A stretch of 64,000 nucleotides of DNA. Origin: Fidelibacterota bacterium (lineage in GTDB: Bacteria; Fidelibacterota; UBA8477; JABMPR01). The notes below the pieces were generated by a model. That model saw nothing but the letters and a program-made list of their open reading frames with translations. It made no database searches and was not told the origin of the DNA. Position numbers and translations under genes: made by a program. The stretch spans positions 1 to 64,000 of the forward strand of contig JAJRSW010000011.1 in NCBI GenBank assembly GCA_024278595.1, read 5' to 3'. This document shows positions 37,201-44,413 of this stretch, piece by piece (position 1 is the stretch's first letter; each line of letters starts with the position of its first letter).

Positions 37201-37804
37201 TTCCGGTTTGAAAAATATTGAATGGCTAAAAAAATTCATTACCGGCGCCAGTCTGGATCTCAATTATGCCGGCAAAAAGAATGTGAGCCAGGAAAAAGGG
37301 ATCATCACGGGCGAAACTTACAACGTGTCCTTTTCACCTCTGGTTGGGCTGAGTATTCAGGGTAAGCAAAACATCAATGCCTCCCTGAATTACAGTATCA
37401 CCAAAAATATAAATAATACGATCAGCGTCACTGAACTGACCACATCAAAACAGACCTTTAATCAATCGTTGAATACCAGTATATCCTATTCCCACCGGGG
37501 TGGAATGACCATACCACTGCCCTTCATGGAAGATAAATATCTGGAAAATAATATCGACTTCCGGATCGAAATTTCCTATACAGATGAGCAGGAATATACT
37601 GGTACTGAGAGTGTCGAGGGAATTGAATTTGGAGACGGTCGCTTTACAAAAGCTCTTTCCGCCCGTCCTGGAATCCAGTATAGTTTCACCGATAAAGTCT
37701 CTGGAAGTATTTCCTACGAATACCGCATCACTGAGACTCGGGAAAATGGCCGGAGAGATGTGGGTGATTTTCAATTTGGGGTTAATATTCAGATCAAGGG
37801 ATAG
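31241..37804 (+). CDS. sprA: SprA-type T9SS outer-membrane translocon
   Basis: At 2187 residues this fits SprA/Sov, the giant 36-strand outer-membrane barrel through which type IX secretion passes folded cargo. A signal peptide (cut after YAIG, Gln at +1) starts the protein. SprA-typical segments include 'GRVSLRVRGNVNITGKF', 'QIEQKQAFKIEGKIGDRISIQVDQDSERDFDFENNM' (about 185-225), 'GQSNGLFGLKALAKIGP', 'YLDDFEGSRR' (about 805) and repeated aromatic-ended beta strands to the end. A Lys/Glu/Ala-rich loop (KPQRGRGRAAPKKEEPAQAAKEE) occurs near residue 1790. The start is GTG. It is followed nine bases later by the M28 cyclase-like gene. GldKLMN and PorT-type partners are not in the window. Confidence 0.93.
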   Translation: MRTIAALILSFITIWPYAIGQSDEPRPEQTYFSIRADFYEPASTPLFRTGKQGLFFSDTALYLASPMSEIALNSIKTNILMDSTATYFTLAQMMDGKPIGIPTVISIDDYVELSLEHKKNQLFKKIATGNLQAEEDAASSQSFELIGADIAGQRVSLRVRGNVNITGKFRSEDRSQTTNVNSQQQSNTFQIEQKQAFKIEGKIGDRISIQVDQDSERDFDFENNMEIFYNGNEDEIIQRVEAGNISLSLPGTKLAMFSGQSNGLFGLKALAKIGPVDVTAIASLERGRKEKLSFNDGSSEAAEITIEDYNRRINTYFYVNHFYRRKAYPLNDQGQYRLTGRTIQTIRVYKYTSFNPGGQITNFARIFNEPNEPNAEAVTSRQVIQLKQGADEDYVLYEDLGVIRLNTAVQSNEVLAIAYKDTFINTANMDQTNLMVPDYDPFFSEMWSYQEGNDVALGTPGTADTLILKMIKPDDALPGQESWDLEWKNVFYLKTSSIDKEGFDLKIRRSLGGEAEELAEDGTPFLQLFGLDRKGVDTDPLPDGIIDLDYGNILNFRRGELILPYLYPFRADTAVADQPDWMTNSADQRLGNGGNPNLVAYPEYQSNSFYDNASNMTDYNKDSKFRFHVRYANQSSTFNLGFNLIEGSEEVTLNNVPLERGPSKDYTIDYFTGQLVILNEAALAPGAKLDIKYELNEFFQLDKKVILGTRAEMKFGKDKRSFIGLSAIYFSKSSIDEKVRVGKEPMENFIWDLNTKITRELPWLTRGLDWLPIIKTDVNSSVTFTGEIAQVIPNPNTSVNQELGDFGVAYLDDFEGSRRVAQLSIIRGSWGVSSIPIDGTGRGNRERAFTYWYNPYNRILTKQIWPNKETSAQAQNDVTDILVLHVIPDSSFSVRDGDAPGEAWGGIMRAMSSGYYDQSESKFLEMWVKGNQGRLHIDLGFISEDQQELNQAWTVDILDETVTKGYGNKPDTEDIPSQVFPSGDGFVVEEEDLGLDGLPYTTPENIELYGYHHPSWDHYEFDPNTSPIDYRHINGTEGNLKIEGGTYPNTEDLNNDGALDTRNAYFTVDVDLTGNEYIAGRTRFSDNTETGWKLISIPLSVFEAAGDKPELALWSQIKFARLWMDEIPAGGAALQIATVDIVGNDWQERGIYSKYDGFENVVNDSLHGTINVMVINTEDNPGRYNAEAVPGSYSAPPAGVQGILDPITQLRSKEQSLVIRADDLEPGYSVVADKQFRGAKAKDFIRYNTMKMFVHGWDRSRGGSYESGFSNYELENESELEFFFRFGETDNDYYEIRRPIYPGWDERNHLEVNLADLANFKLALEDSVFIIKTIYYGDVHEEGSQDPDSTALDTLSWADLSVDHKYATRDLADGSTIAVKGRPSLSRVKILKTGFKNLSSQKMSGEIWLDELRLSDVEKNTATAYRANVSMQFADVAKINMDIQRDNADFHNVQQQFGSGDNSVAANISGSLSVHKFLPAAWGLNIPVSLSYRESEKQPKYIKGSDIRIADLDPSLQDTLETMTVRNQAYNWNVSLSKKVKAEHWLPKYTIDNMNFKVGGSKSNASNALKSEQKAEKIDGSFSYKANFGKAFKLAPFTFMESLPFIGEALAATEIGYLPNNIGFDASMAENKSSSIFRNPNATPLNPTHQLSMNRRYNIDWSPFNNVTAKFNATLANNLDSLKNRKEDIIRKADFGHLANYKETYSVSWNPKFLKLLSPSFSYASNFSATDKITIDQPGLDLSVSANTSANMSVTISELFGLLHTPEKSNKSDRSRASTKPQRGRGRAAPKKEEPAQAAKEEQADPDEEKQAGDLSLTKIFDFTYNTLDRIDPISMNLTQGRRNSILRQISSLDTVLVFREGDTTGVADSLVLQVKEVELSTVGYAYRTGLQLGGNFLNHPDATNPIVSGDDVNLTLRSGLRLTKTLTTKMTFTFGQSQSLVNKSQGKVIKTKMDFLPSGTFFGVPKNEIKSFGTAGIPLPSFTVRYSGLKNIEWLKKFITGASLDLNYAGKKNVSQEKGIITGETYNVSFSPLVGLSIQGKQNINASLNYSITKNINNTISVTELTTSKQTFNQSLNTSISYSHRGGMTIPLPFMEDKYLENNIDFRIEISYTDEQEYTGTESVEGIEFGDGRFTKALSARPGIQYSFTDKVSGSISYEYRITETRENGRRDVGDFQFGVNIQIKG

Positions 37805-37812
37805 GTGATGTT

Positions 37813-38862
37813 ATGGCATTATTAATAATAAAAATTATGAACATTATTAATTGGGCAAATTCGTTGGTTGGGGGTAACAATAACGGTTTTATTGTTGGTA
37901 ACGACAATATTTTTGTAACTGTAGAGACAAGGCATGCCTTGTCTCTACAATTACAACCACGACAGTCCAACCTGATTATAATCATATTTTTGGCTCTCGT
38001 ATTACCCATCCTCTCATCAGCCCAGACAGACTTTGACGGCGATCGGGCTTTTGATGATTTGGTGGCTCAATGTGACCTGGGCACCCGGGAGCCCAATTCC
38101 ACCGGTGCCAAAGCGGCCATCGACTTCTTCCGGAAAACCCTGGAGCCTCTGGCTGATGAGGTCCACCTGCAAAACTTCAAGTTCGCTGATCCCTATGCTG
38201 ACCGTCAACTAAACCTGACCAACATTATCGCTCGTTTTCAACCGGAGAAATCCGATCGCATTATCCTGTGTGCACATTGGGATACCCGGCCACGAGCAGA
38301 GTATGATAAATATTTTCCCGGCCAACCCATGATCGGGGCCAATGATGGTGCCAGTGGGGTGGCTGTCCTGCTAGAGATCGCCCGTCAACTGAAGCAATCA
38401 CCTGTTAATCCAGGAATCGATATAATTCTGTTTGATGGTGAAGATTATGGCGCTCCAGGTGACCTGCAATACTATCTCATTGGCAGTCGTTACTATGTAA
38501 AGCACCCCTTTCTGCCACTACCCAGGCTGGTCATTTTACTGGATATGGTGGGTGATGCCGACCTCACAATCAAGATCGACCCGGTCTCCTATCGCTCTGC
38601 CCCACGCGTTATGGAAGAAATCTGGTCACTGGCTGCTGAGATCGGCTACGATCAGTTTCAACTGGTAGCGGGTGCTCCCATGTATGACGATCATGTGCCC
38701 TTTATTGAAATGGGGATTCCGGCCATCGACATAATTGATTTTGAATATCCAGGTCCAGATAACCGCTACTGGCACACCCATGACGACACCATGGATAAAT
38801 GCAGCCCGGAAAGTCTTGAGGCCGTTGGAAACACATTATTGAGCTGGTTGTATCAACAATGA
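37813..38862 (+). CDS. M28-family glutaminyl-peptide cyclotransferase-like zinc enzyme
   Basis: The enzyme core shows the M28/QC metal pattern: CAHWDTRP, GANDGASG, LFDGEDYG, LLDMVGD, and the QC-like 'DDHVPFIEMGIPAIDIIDF' followed by WHTHDDTMDK. Glutaminyl cyclases turn N-terminal Gln into pyroglutamate; simple M28 aminopeptidases are the alternative. A hydrophobic signal (LIIIIFLALVLPILSSA, Gln at +1) places it in the periplasm. The 5' end is odd. The first about 55 codons are AT-rich, low-complexity, and include a perfect 28-bp palindrome (37921-37948) read as VETRHALSLQ. No ATG lies between it and the signal core, so the true start is unclear. Its place directly after sprA fits a role in maturing exported proteins. 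Confidence 0.85.
   Translation: MALLIIKIMNIINWANSLVGGNNNGFIVGNDNIFVTVETRHALSLQLQPRQSNLIIIIFLALVLPILSSAQTDFDGDRAFDDLVAQCDLGTREPNSTGAKAAIDFFRKTLEPLADEVHLQNFKFADPYADRQLNLTNIIARFQPEKSDRIILCAHWDTRPRAEYDKYFPGQPMIGANDGASGVAVLLEIARQLKQSPVNPGIDIILFDGEDYGAPGDLQYYLIGSRYYVKHPFLPLPRLVILLDMVGDADLTIKIDPVSYRSAPRVMEEIWSLAAEIGYDQFQLVAGAPMYDDHVPFIEMGIPAIDIIDFEYPGPDNRYWHTHDDTMDKCSPESLEAVGNTLLSWLYQQ
37921..37948. repeat. Perfect 28-bp palindrome inside the 5' end of the M28 gene
   Basis: Arm GTAGAGACAAGGCA is followed directly by its exact complement. It belongs with the 30384-30411 palindrome (same GTAGAG/CTCTAC ends). Small palindromes with these ends are widespread in FCB and other genomes. Confidence 0.95.
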
Positions 38863-38978
38863 GAGTTTGGTTATGACAAACCCGTACGTACTTCGCCAGG
38901 TCTCGCTATGGGCCTTAATTTCGACGACTTGTACACAACACGGAGTACATAATATTAACGGCAAAAAGGACTCGAATT

Positions 38979-40031
38979 ATGAGTAAGATCTATGCCAATC
39001 CCTTTCGCTGGGGGAAAGCCGTAAGCGGTAGTCACTATATCGCACGTTCCGCTGAACAGGATCAGATCTGGACCGCCCTTGAAAAGCAGATCAATCTGAT
39101 CATTACTGGTCAACGAGGTACTGGGAAAACCAGTTTATTGCGGCATACACTCGGCAAAAGTTCAATCCCTTCAGTCTATCTGGATCTTAGTTTCGTCCTG
39201 AGTCGTGAAGATCTCATAAACCTGTTGTTGGATGCTGTGGTAAAGAGCTTCCCTGAGCTCATGCAATCTGAACAAGTTAAACTCCTGCGACCAGAGAATG
39301 GGACTGGAGCCTTCACACCTGTCTTTGATCTCTGGTACGATCAAGTAAAAGAAAGTGATCAAAAATTCATCCTTGTTTGGGATGAATTTCAGCATGTGGT
39401 GAAACTCAAGGATCATATCCTGGAGGACCTTAAGGTGGATCTCCGGGATCGACGGGATATCACCCATGTTTTTGTCAGTCACCGGCAGGATATTTTACAT
39501 GACATTTTCGATGATAAATTAAACCCTTTTTTCAAATCAAAGGCGATCCTGGTTCTCAATAATATTGAGACCAAAGCCTTCAATCGTTTCCTGACACAAC
39601 GGTTCCGCCGGATGGGTTTGAGCGATTTCGATCTGGCTGATACGGTCTTGAAATTCACAGAGGGGCATCCTCAAATGACTCAAAAATTTGCCCATGCGCT
39701 TGCAGAACTTTGGCTGGAAGGGTCTTCTACCCGCCTCATGGAGCGAACCATGAAAAAAATGCTGGAAAATCATGAGACCGCTTTTACCACCTGGTGGGAT
39801 AGTTTTAGGTTGAATGAAAAGCGTCTTTTCCTGGGTCTAGCCAGCGGATATTCCCATCCCACCGAATTGGAATTTATCAAAAGATTCAAATTATCTGCCA
39901 CCAGCACAGTTCACAACACTGTATTAAAGTTGTTGAGAGAGGGCTGGCTGATCAACCGGGATGAGGGCTATCACATCTACAATCCGCTTTTTGTCAAATG
40001 GCTCCAGCAGGGTAAGGGGCTTTCTTGGTGA
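38979..40031 (+). CDS. AAA/STAND-type ATPase with C-terminal winged helix
   Basis: The 350-residue cytoplasmic protein has Walker A GQRGTGKT (residues 44-51), a Walker B-like ILVWDEFQHV (about 130-140), a sensor-like HVFVSHRQD (about 160) and a C-terminal winged-helix-like region (LEFIKRFKLSATSTVHNTVLKLLREGWL). This resembles archaeal-type 'ATPase_2' proteins, whose exact role is unknown; DNA or regulatory functions are possible. AAGGA precedes the ATG by ten bases. Its stop overlaps the prmA start (GTGA). Confidence 0.85.
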   Translation: MSKIYANPFRWGKAVSGSHYIARSAEQDQIWTALEKQINLIITGQRGTGKTSLLRHTLGKSSIPSVYLDLSFVLSREDLINLLLDAVVKSFPELMQSEQVKLLRPENGTGAFTPVFDLWYDQVKESDQKFILVWDEFQHVVKLKDHILEDLKVDLRDRRDITHVFVSHRQDILHDIFDDKLNPFFKSKAILVLNNIETKAFNRFLTQRFRRMGLSDFDLADTVLKFTEGHPQMTQKFAHALAELWLEGSSTRLMERTMKKMLENHETAFTTWWDSFRLNEKRLFLGLASGYSHPTELEFIKRFKLSATSTVHNTVLKLLREGWLINRDEGYHIYNPLFVKWLQQGKGLSW

Positions 40032-40873
40032 ACACCGTCTCACAATGGATCTCTGCTGATATTGATATCGCGGTTGAACACAAAGAGATCGCCATGGATT
40101 TTGCCCTGGCTCTCGGTGGCCTGGCCATTGTTGAAAAGGGATCCATCTTTCAGGTCAGCTACCCCCTGGATGATGATGTCCAGATGATCCTGGACAACTT
40201 GAGAACCTTCCTGAAAGATCTGGATCCCAGGGCCAGTCTGACTGAGGATGTGGTTGACCGGGAAAATTGGAATAAAAACTGGCAGGCCTACTTCAAGCCG
40301 ACAGTCATTACGAAGCAGCTTATCGTCCTGCCTGAGTGGGAGGAACCGGCTGGCTTTCCACAACGGGTCAAAACCCGCATCCGACCGGCCATGGCCTTCG
40401 GAACGGGCACCCATGAGACCACCCGACTCTGTCTTCAGATACTGGAAGCAGCAATATCAGGCCAGGAATATATGCTTGATGTAGGGACGGGGAGTGGTAT
40501 TCTGGGTGTTACTGCCCTTAAACTGGGTGCCTCCCAGGTAGACGCCATCGAGAACGACCCTTTTACAAAGGAAAATATTCAGGATAACCTGAAGCTGAAT
40601 GGGATTGAATCGGGGTTTAAGCTCCAGATCACTGAAACGCCCGTGCTTCACCCACCCTATGATCTCCTGGTTGTGAATATCATCCGGGCGCGACTTTTCC
40701 CGATCTTGCCCAAATATTTCCAGGCTGTCAGACCAGGTGGGCAGGTGATCGTCTCCGGTCTTCTGGTCAGTGAAGATGCAGAATTCCGGGGGCTATTGAC
40801 CAAGTCTCCCTGGACAATTGTTAAACCTTATACCAAGAATGAATGGATCGCTTACCTATGCACAGTAGAATAA
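40028..40873 (+). CDS. prmA: Ribosomal protein L11 methyltransferase
   Basis: The PrmA family methylates ribosomal protein L11 using SAM. The 281-residue protein carries the family hallmark PAMAFGTGTHETTRLCL (about 123-139), SAM motif I LDVGTGSGILG (about 153), an acidic beta-2 end (AIEND) and VVNIIRARL (about 213), matching the 'NIL' region. The GTG at 40028 overlaps the previous stop; a TTG one codon earlier is possible. It overlaps the next gene by 16 bases. Confidence 0.93.
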   Translation: MNTVSQWISADIDIAVEHKEIAMDFALALGGLAIVEKGSIFQVSYPLDDDVQMILDNLRTFLKDLDPRASLTEDVVDRENWNKNWQAYFKPTVITKQLIVLPEWEEPAGFPQRVKTRIRPAMAFGTGTHETTRLCLQILEAAISGQEYMLDVGTGSGILGVTALKLGASQVDAIENDPFTKENIQDNLKLNGIESGFKLQITETPVLHPPYDLLVVNIIRARLFPILPKYFQAVRPGGQVIVSGLLVSEDAEFRGLLTKSPWTIVKPYTKNEWIAYLCTVE

Positions 40874-41850
40874 AACAGAGTCCCCGCAGGGATAAAATAA
40901 ACTCAGGGAGCCGTAACGATCATGGGCACAGCGCCTACTCCCGGTCCACTGGATATCACATACCACGGATCTTGATCATATTTTTTTCAATTGTGTCCAT
41001 CCTGTTGTTGGTCATGTGCGATCAGACACCCACCACGTTTGATGAGGAACCTTTCCTGGATGATCCTGTTGATGGTAGCTTTGGTGTGGAAATCACTGCC
41101 TTTGAATTTGACTTTCCAACGCAGGAATTCTTCTTCTCCGTGGCTGTGATCAGCCCCCCGGAAGGTTTCAACATTCAGGCTCAATTACTGACTTCCCAAA
41201 CCGAATCCAGCATCATTGCTCTCAATGACCTGGGCTTGGAAGGCGATATTCAGACCCAGGATGGTTCCTATGACGGAAACTGGACCTTACCGGACTCCAT
41301 AGCGGCCCTGATGGACAGTCTCTGGACCCTGATGGTGACTACTGATCCTGGTCCAGAAGCCGCAATTCAAAATATCCAGCCGGAACGGCCGGCTCCTCCA
41401 GTGATCAGGGAAATAAGTCACCAAGATACGCTCACGCTCCTGACAGACGCTCTGGTACTTGATACGCTCAGGGTGACGGTCACCCATCCCAAAGGTCTGG
41501 ATGAGATCCGATCAGTAAGCCTGATGTCTCTCAAACCGGATGGCAGTTATGCCAATCTAGGCAACCCCATAACCCTCTACGATGATGGGGGGGCCGAATT
41601 GTCCGCTTACTGGGAAACCTGGGATATAATGTTAACCAGTGGTGATGAAGTTGCTGGTGATGGAATCTACAGTCTGGTTCTACCCCTGGAACCTGCTGCC
41701 CAAAACGGCACCTATTACTGGACCTTTAATTCACAGAGCTGGCTGGGTGTTGAGGCTGAAGCGATGGAGGATTCTCTGCTGGTGCTCCCGGCCCCCGGCC
41801 TGCTAAAATCCGACCAGGGCTTGCGTAGCCAGACCGGAGTCTTCCAGTGA
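40858..41850 (+). CDS. Lipoprotein with Ig-like beta domains, first gene of a surface-protein operon
   Basis: From ATG 40858 the product is 330 residues: a basic N region of about 35 residues, a membrane segment ending in a lipobox (SILLLVMC), then acidic beta-sandwich sequence. Paired 'G.V..F.....L.....D.....G....W' patterns (QDGSYDGNWTLP; SGDEVAGDGIYSLVLPL) resemble Ig/FnIII-like or invasin-type folds. No enzyme motif is seen. It is translationally coupled to the propeller gene (GTGA overlap) and probably helps anchor or assemble the proteins of this operon. ATG 40843 is an alternative start. Confidence 0.75.
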   Translation: MHSRIKQSPRRDKINSGSRNDHGHSAYSRSTGYHIPRILIIFFSIVSILLLVMCDQTPTTFDEEPFLDDPVDGSFGVEITAFEFDFPTQEFFFSVAVISPPEGFNIQAQLLTSQTESSIIALNDLGLEGDIQTQDGSYDGNWTLPDSIAALMDSLWTLMVTTDPGPEAAIQNIQPERPAPPVIREISHQDTLTLLTDALVLDTLRVTVTHPKGLDEIRSVSLMSLKPDGSYANLGNPITLYDDGGAELSAYWETWDIMLTSGDEVAGDGIYSLVLPLEPAAQNGTYYWTFNSQSWLGVEAEAMEDSLLVLPAPGLLKSDQGLRSQTGVFQ

Positions 41851-43427
41851 AAATGATCCAGATACTACTCCTGATGACCCTTACGCTTTCCGTACAGGCT
41901 CAAATAATGCGACCCTCCCACTTTGCTTTGGCTGCTGATACTGTATATAGCGGCCTCATCGGCAGCAGTATCTCAGATATTGTTGGTCGGGGTGATACCC
42001 TCTGGCTGGGCTCAGGTCATGGACTCAGCGCCAGTTTTGACAATGGTGAATCCTTTGTCGGTTATTCCCAGCGTTTTTCCAATCTGGGACCTGGTGGTGT
42101 ATCTGCCCTGGCAGTGAGTGGCGATACGATCTGGGTGGCCATGGGTTTTGATACCACTACCTCACAGGGAACGTTGAAAGCAGGCGGTGGCATCAGCCGC
42201 TCTATGGATGGCGGCGCTTCCTGGACCTGGCTGGGGCAGCCCATGGATACGCTGAAAATGACCGTTGTAAATGGTGATACCAGTTACGCTAAATATTCAC
42301 AAATGAATGTCTGGAGCCAGCCCATTCTTAGTGTTGATGTGGTGACGCCCATTCAGAATATCACCTACGATCTGGCCTTCGATGGACAGCGTCTGTGGGC
42401 CACCTCATTTGGAGGAGGTCTGCGGGTTTCCAATGATCTGGGTGACACCTGGCAACGGGTTTTGCTGCCCTGGACCAATTTCAGCAAATTGGATTCAACC
42501 ACCATAAATGACCTTGAGCTGGACATTCAGGATGACCCTGAATATTACGCCCTTGATCCGTTGACCCATCTGAACCATATCACCTTTGCTGTTAAAGCCT
42601 GGAATGATACGGTCTGGGTCGGTACATCAGACGGGGTCAATCGCTCTTTTGACGGCGGCGCAAGTTGGGATCATTTCACTTTTCAGAATTCCAACATTTC
42701 CGGGAATTGGGTCATCGCCCTGAATCGTCAGCAGCTCGCGGATGGTTCAGAACGTATCTGGGCTTCTACCATCACCACCGGTGCTGGAGATGCAACCGGT
42801 TTTAGCTTTTTTGACAGTGCCACGGAATACTGGAGAGCACCCTTGCTTAACAATCGGGTCTGGAACATTGCTTCGGATGCACAGACCATTTATGCCGCAA
42901 CTGATGCTGGGCTCTGGAAATCCCGGGATGGTCTCAATTTTATTTTGTTACCAAATTACCATAGTCCGGACCGCTCAGCTGTGATCTACTCCGATGCTGT
43001 TTATTCGGTTTCAGTAAATGATGACGGTGCTCTATGGGTGGGCACTGGTGATGGTTTAGCCATCAGTTATAATGATGGACTCACCTGGAATATTCACAAG
43101 GCTCAGAGCAGTGCTGCAGATAATGATTTTTATGCCTACCCCAATCCCTTTACACCCAGATATGACAAGGTGCTGAATGGTCAGGGTAATTTGATCATCA
43201 AATTTACCGCCGAAGCAGGCACTGAGATCTCGATCTCGATCTTTGACTTTGCCATGCAGCGTGTCAAAGAGGTTCAGGTGGCAACGAACACACCCTATTC
43301 TGGATTCCAGGAACGTACCTGGAATGGACGCAATGAATTGGGATACCTGGTGGCCAACGGGACCTATTTTATCCGGATCGAAATTGATTCTCAGATCAAG
43401 TGGACGAAAGTGATGGTGATAAATTGA
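41847..43427 (+). CDS. Secreted beta-propeller protein with a T9SS-like C-terminal tail
   Basis: The 526-residue protein has a signal peptide (cut after VQA, Gln at +1). Blade-like repeats follow (GDTLWLGSGHGLSASFDNGESF, GQRLWATSFGGGLRVSNDLGDTW, NDTVWVGTSDGVNRSFDGGASW, DGALWVGTGDGLAISYNDGLTW), typical of BNR/'two-component regulator' propellers. The last about 95 residues (FYAYPNPFTPR...ISIFDFAMQRVKE...LVANGTYFIRI...KVMVIN) are a FlgD-like sorting domain with 'YPNPF'. It is likely exported by the T9SS and shown on the surface. GTG at 41847 overlaps the upstream stop; ATG 41853 is the alternative. Confidence 0.85.
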   Translation: MKMIQILLLMTLTLSVQAQIMRPSHFALAADTVYSGLIGSSISDIVGRGDTLWLGSGHGLSASFDNGESFVGYSQRFSNLGPGGVSALAVSGDTIWVAMGFDTTTSQGTLKAGGGISRSMDGGASWTWLGQPMDTLKMTVVNGDTSYAKYSQMNVWSQPILSVDVVTPIQNITYDLAFDGQRLWATSFGGGLRVSNDLGDTWQRVLLPWTNFSKLDSTTINDLELDIQDDPEYYALDPLTHLNHITFAVKAWNDTVWVGTSDGVNRSFDGGASWDHFTFQNSNISGNWVIALNRQQLADGSERIWASTITTGAGDATGFSFFDSATEYWRAPLLNNRVWNIASDAQTIYAATDAGLWKSRDGLNFILLPNYHSPDRSAVIYSDAVYSVSVNDDGALWVGTGDGLAISYNDGLTWNIHKAQSSAADNDFYAYPNPFTPRYDKVLNGQGNLIIKFTAEAGTEISISIFDFAMQRVKEVQVATNTPYSGFQERTWNGRNELGYLVANGTYFIRIEIDSQIKWTKVMVIN

Positions 43428-43435
43428 GAGCACTC

Positions 43436-44413
43436 ATGATCAATCGCGCAGGGCCCAGAACGGGCAAAATATTATTGAAACCAGTGGTTATGCTACTGTT
43501 CATCATGCTGGCGCAAAGTGGATTGGCTTCCGATCTGGGTGGCTTTACTGGAACCTCCTCGCGTTTCACCGCTGACCCATTATCTGCCGGAACGGGTGGC
43601 ATCACCCTGTTTATTAACAGCAGTACCAACAGCTACGCTCAAAATCCGGCTTCCCCGGCCTGGCTGACGCAACGCAGTTTTGATGCTGGAATGGTTCAAC
43701 TGTCTCTGGATCGCTACATCTATACGGTCAATGGGAGCGTGCCATTACCCCCCACTGCACGTTTAGGTCTGGGTTTGATCGCAGCTGGAACCAGAAATAT
43801 TGAGGCTCGTGATTCACGCGGCTACTATGCTGGTGATTTGAATGACAATGAGATGACCTATCTTCTGTCATTTTCCAATCGCTTTTCAGACAAACTGGCC
43901 TTTGGTCTATCCCTGAAACTACTTACCAAACGTTTCTCTTCAGAAGAGGATTTACTTGATCTTAAGGGCAGTGGTTTTGGGGCTGGCCTGGGAATCCAGG
44001 TAAAGCCTTTGGCGGGCAGTACTTTTGCACTGGCGATCAAAGATTGGAACAGCAGCTATAAGTGGAAGACCCAGGAGCTTTTTGAGCGCGGCAGCAGTTA
44101 CCAGGATGAATTCCCCCTGAGTTTGGCCTGGGGCTGGCTCCAGGAATTTGGTTCTACCGCTTTTGCTTTTGAGCATGACTATTACTTTATTGGCGAAAAC
44201 ATCATGCGAGTGGCAATCATGTGGCAGGGTTTGACCAAACTTAGCTTGAACGGGGGATTCAGTTATGAGGATGAAACTGTCATTCCCGGTGTAAGTGCTC
44301 GCTATGTGCTTAACTGGAAACAAGGACCACCCATGCATATCGATCTGGGCATCCGGAGTGGTATCAATGGTGAGGGCTTCCGAAACTATCTGGGATGGGG
44401 CGTGAATTTCTAA
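43436..44413 (+). CDS. PorV/UPF0164-like outer-membrane protein
   Basis: The 325-residue protein has a long signal peptide (cut near GLA-SD). The mature part resembles PorV/FadL-type barrels: 'TADPLSAGTGGITLFINSSTNSYAQNPASPAWL' corresponds to the 'AGMGGA..A..DDA.A..WNPAGLA' PorV start, followed by amphipathic strands and a C-terminal aromatic strand (LGWGVNF). PorV-type proteins carry cargo from SprA to the attachment complex. Its stop and the next gene's start share a base (TAATG), so the two barrels are probably made together. Confidence 0.75.
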   Translation: MINRAGPRTGKILLKPVVMLLFIMLAQSGLASDLGGFTGTSSRFTADPLSAGTGGITLFINSSTNSYAQNPASPAWLTQRSFDAGMVQLSLDRYIYTVNGSVPLPPTARLGLGLIAAGTRNIEARDSRGYYAGDLNDNEMTYLLSFSNRFSDKLAFGLSLKLLTKRFSSEEDLLDLKGSGFGAGLGIQVKPLAGSTFALAIKDWNSSYKWKTQELFERGSSYQDEFPLSLAWGWLQEFGSTAFAFEHDYYFIGENIMRVAIMWQGLTKLSLNGGFSYEDETVIPGVSARYVLNWKQGPPMHIDLGIRSGINGEGFRNYLGWGVNF

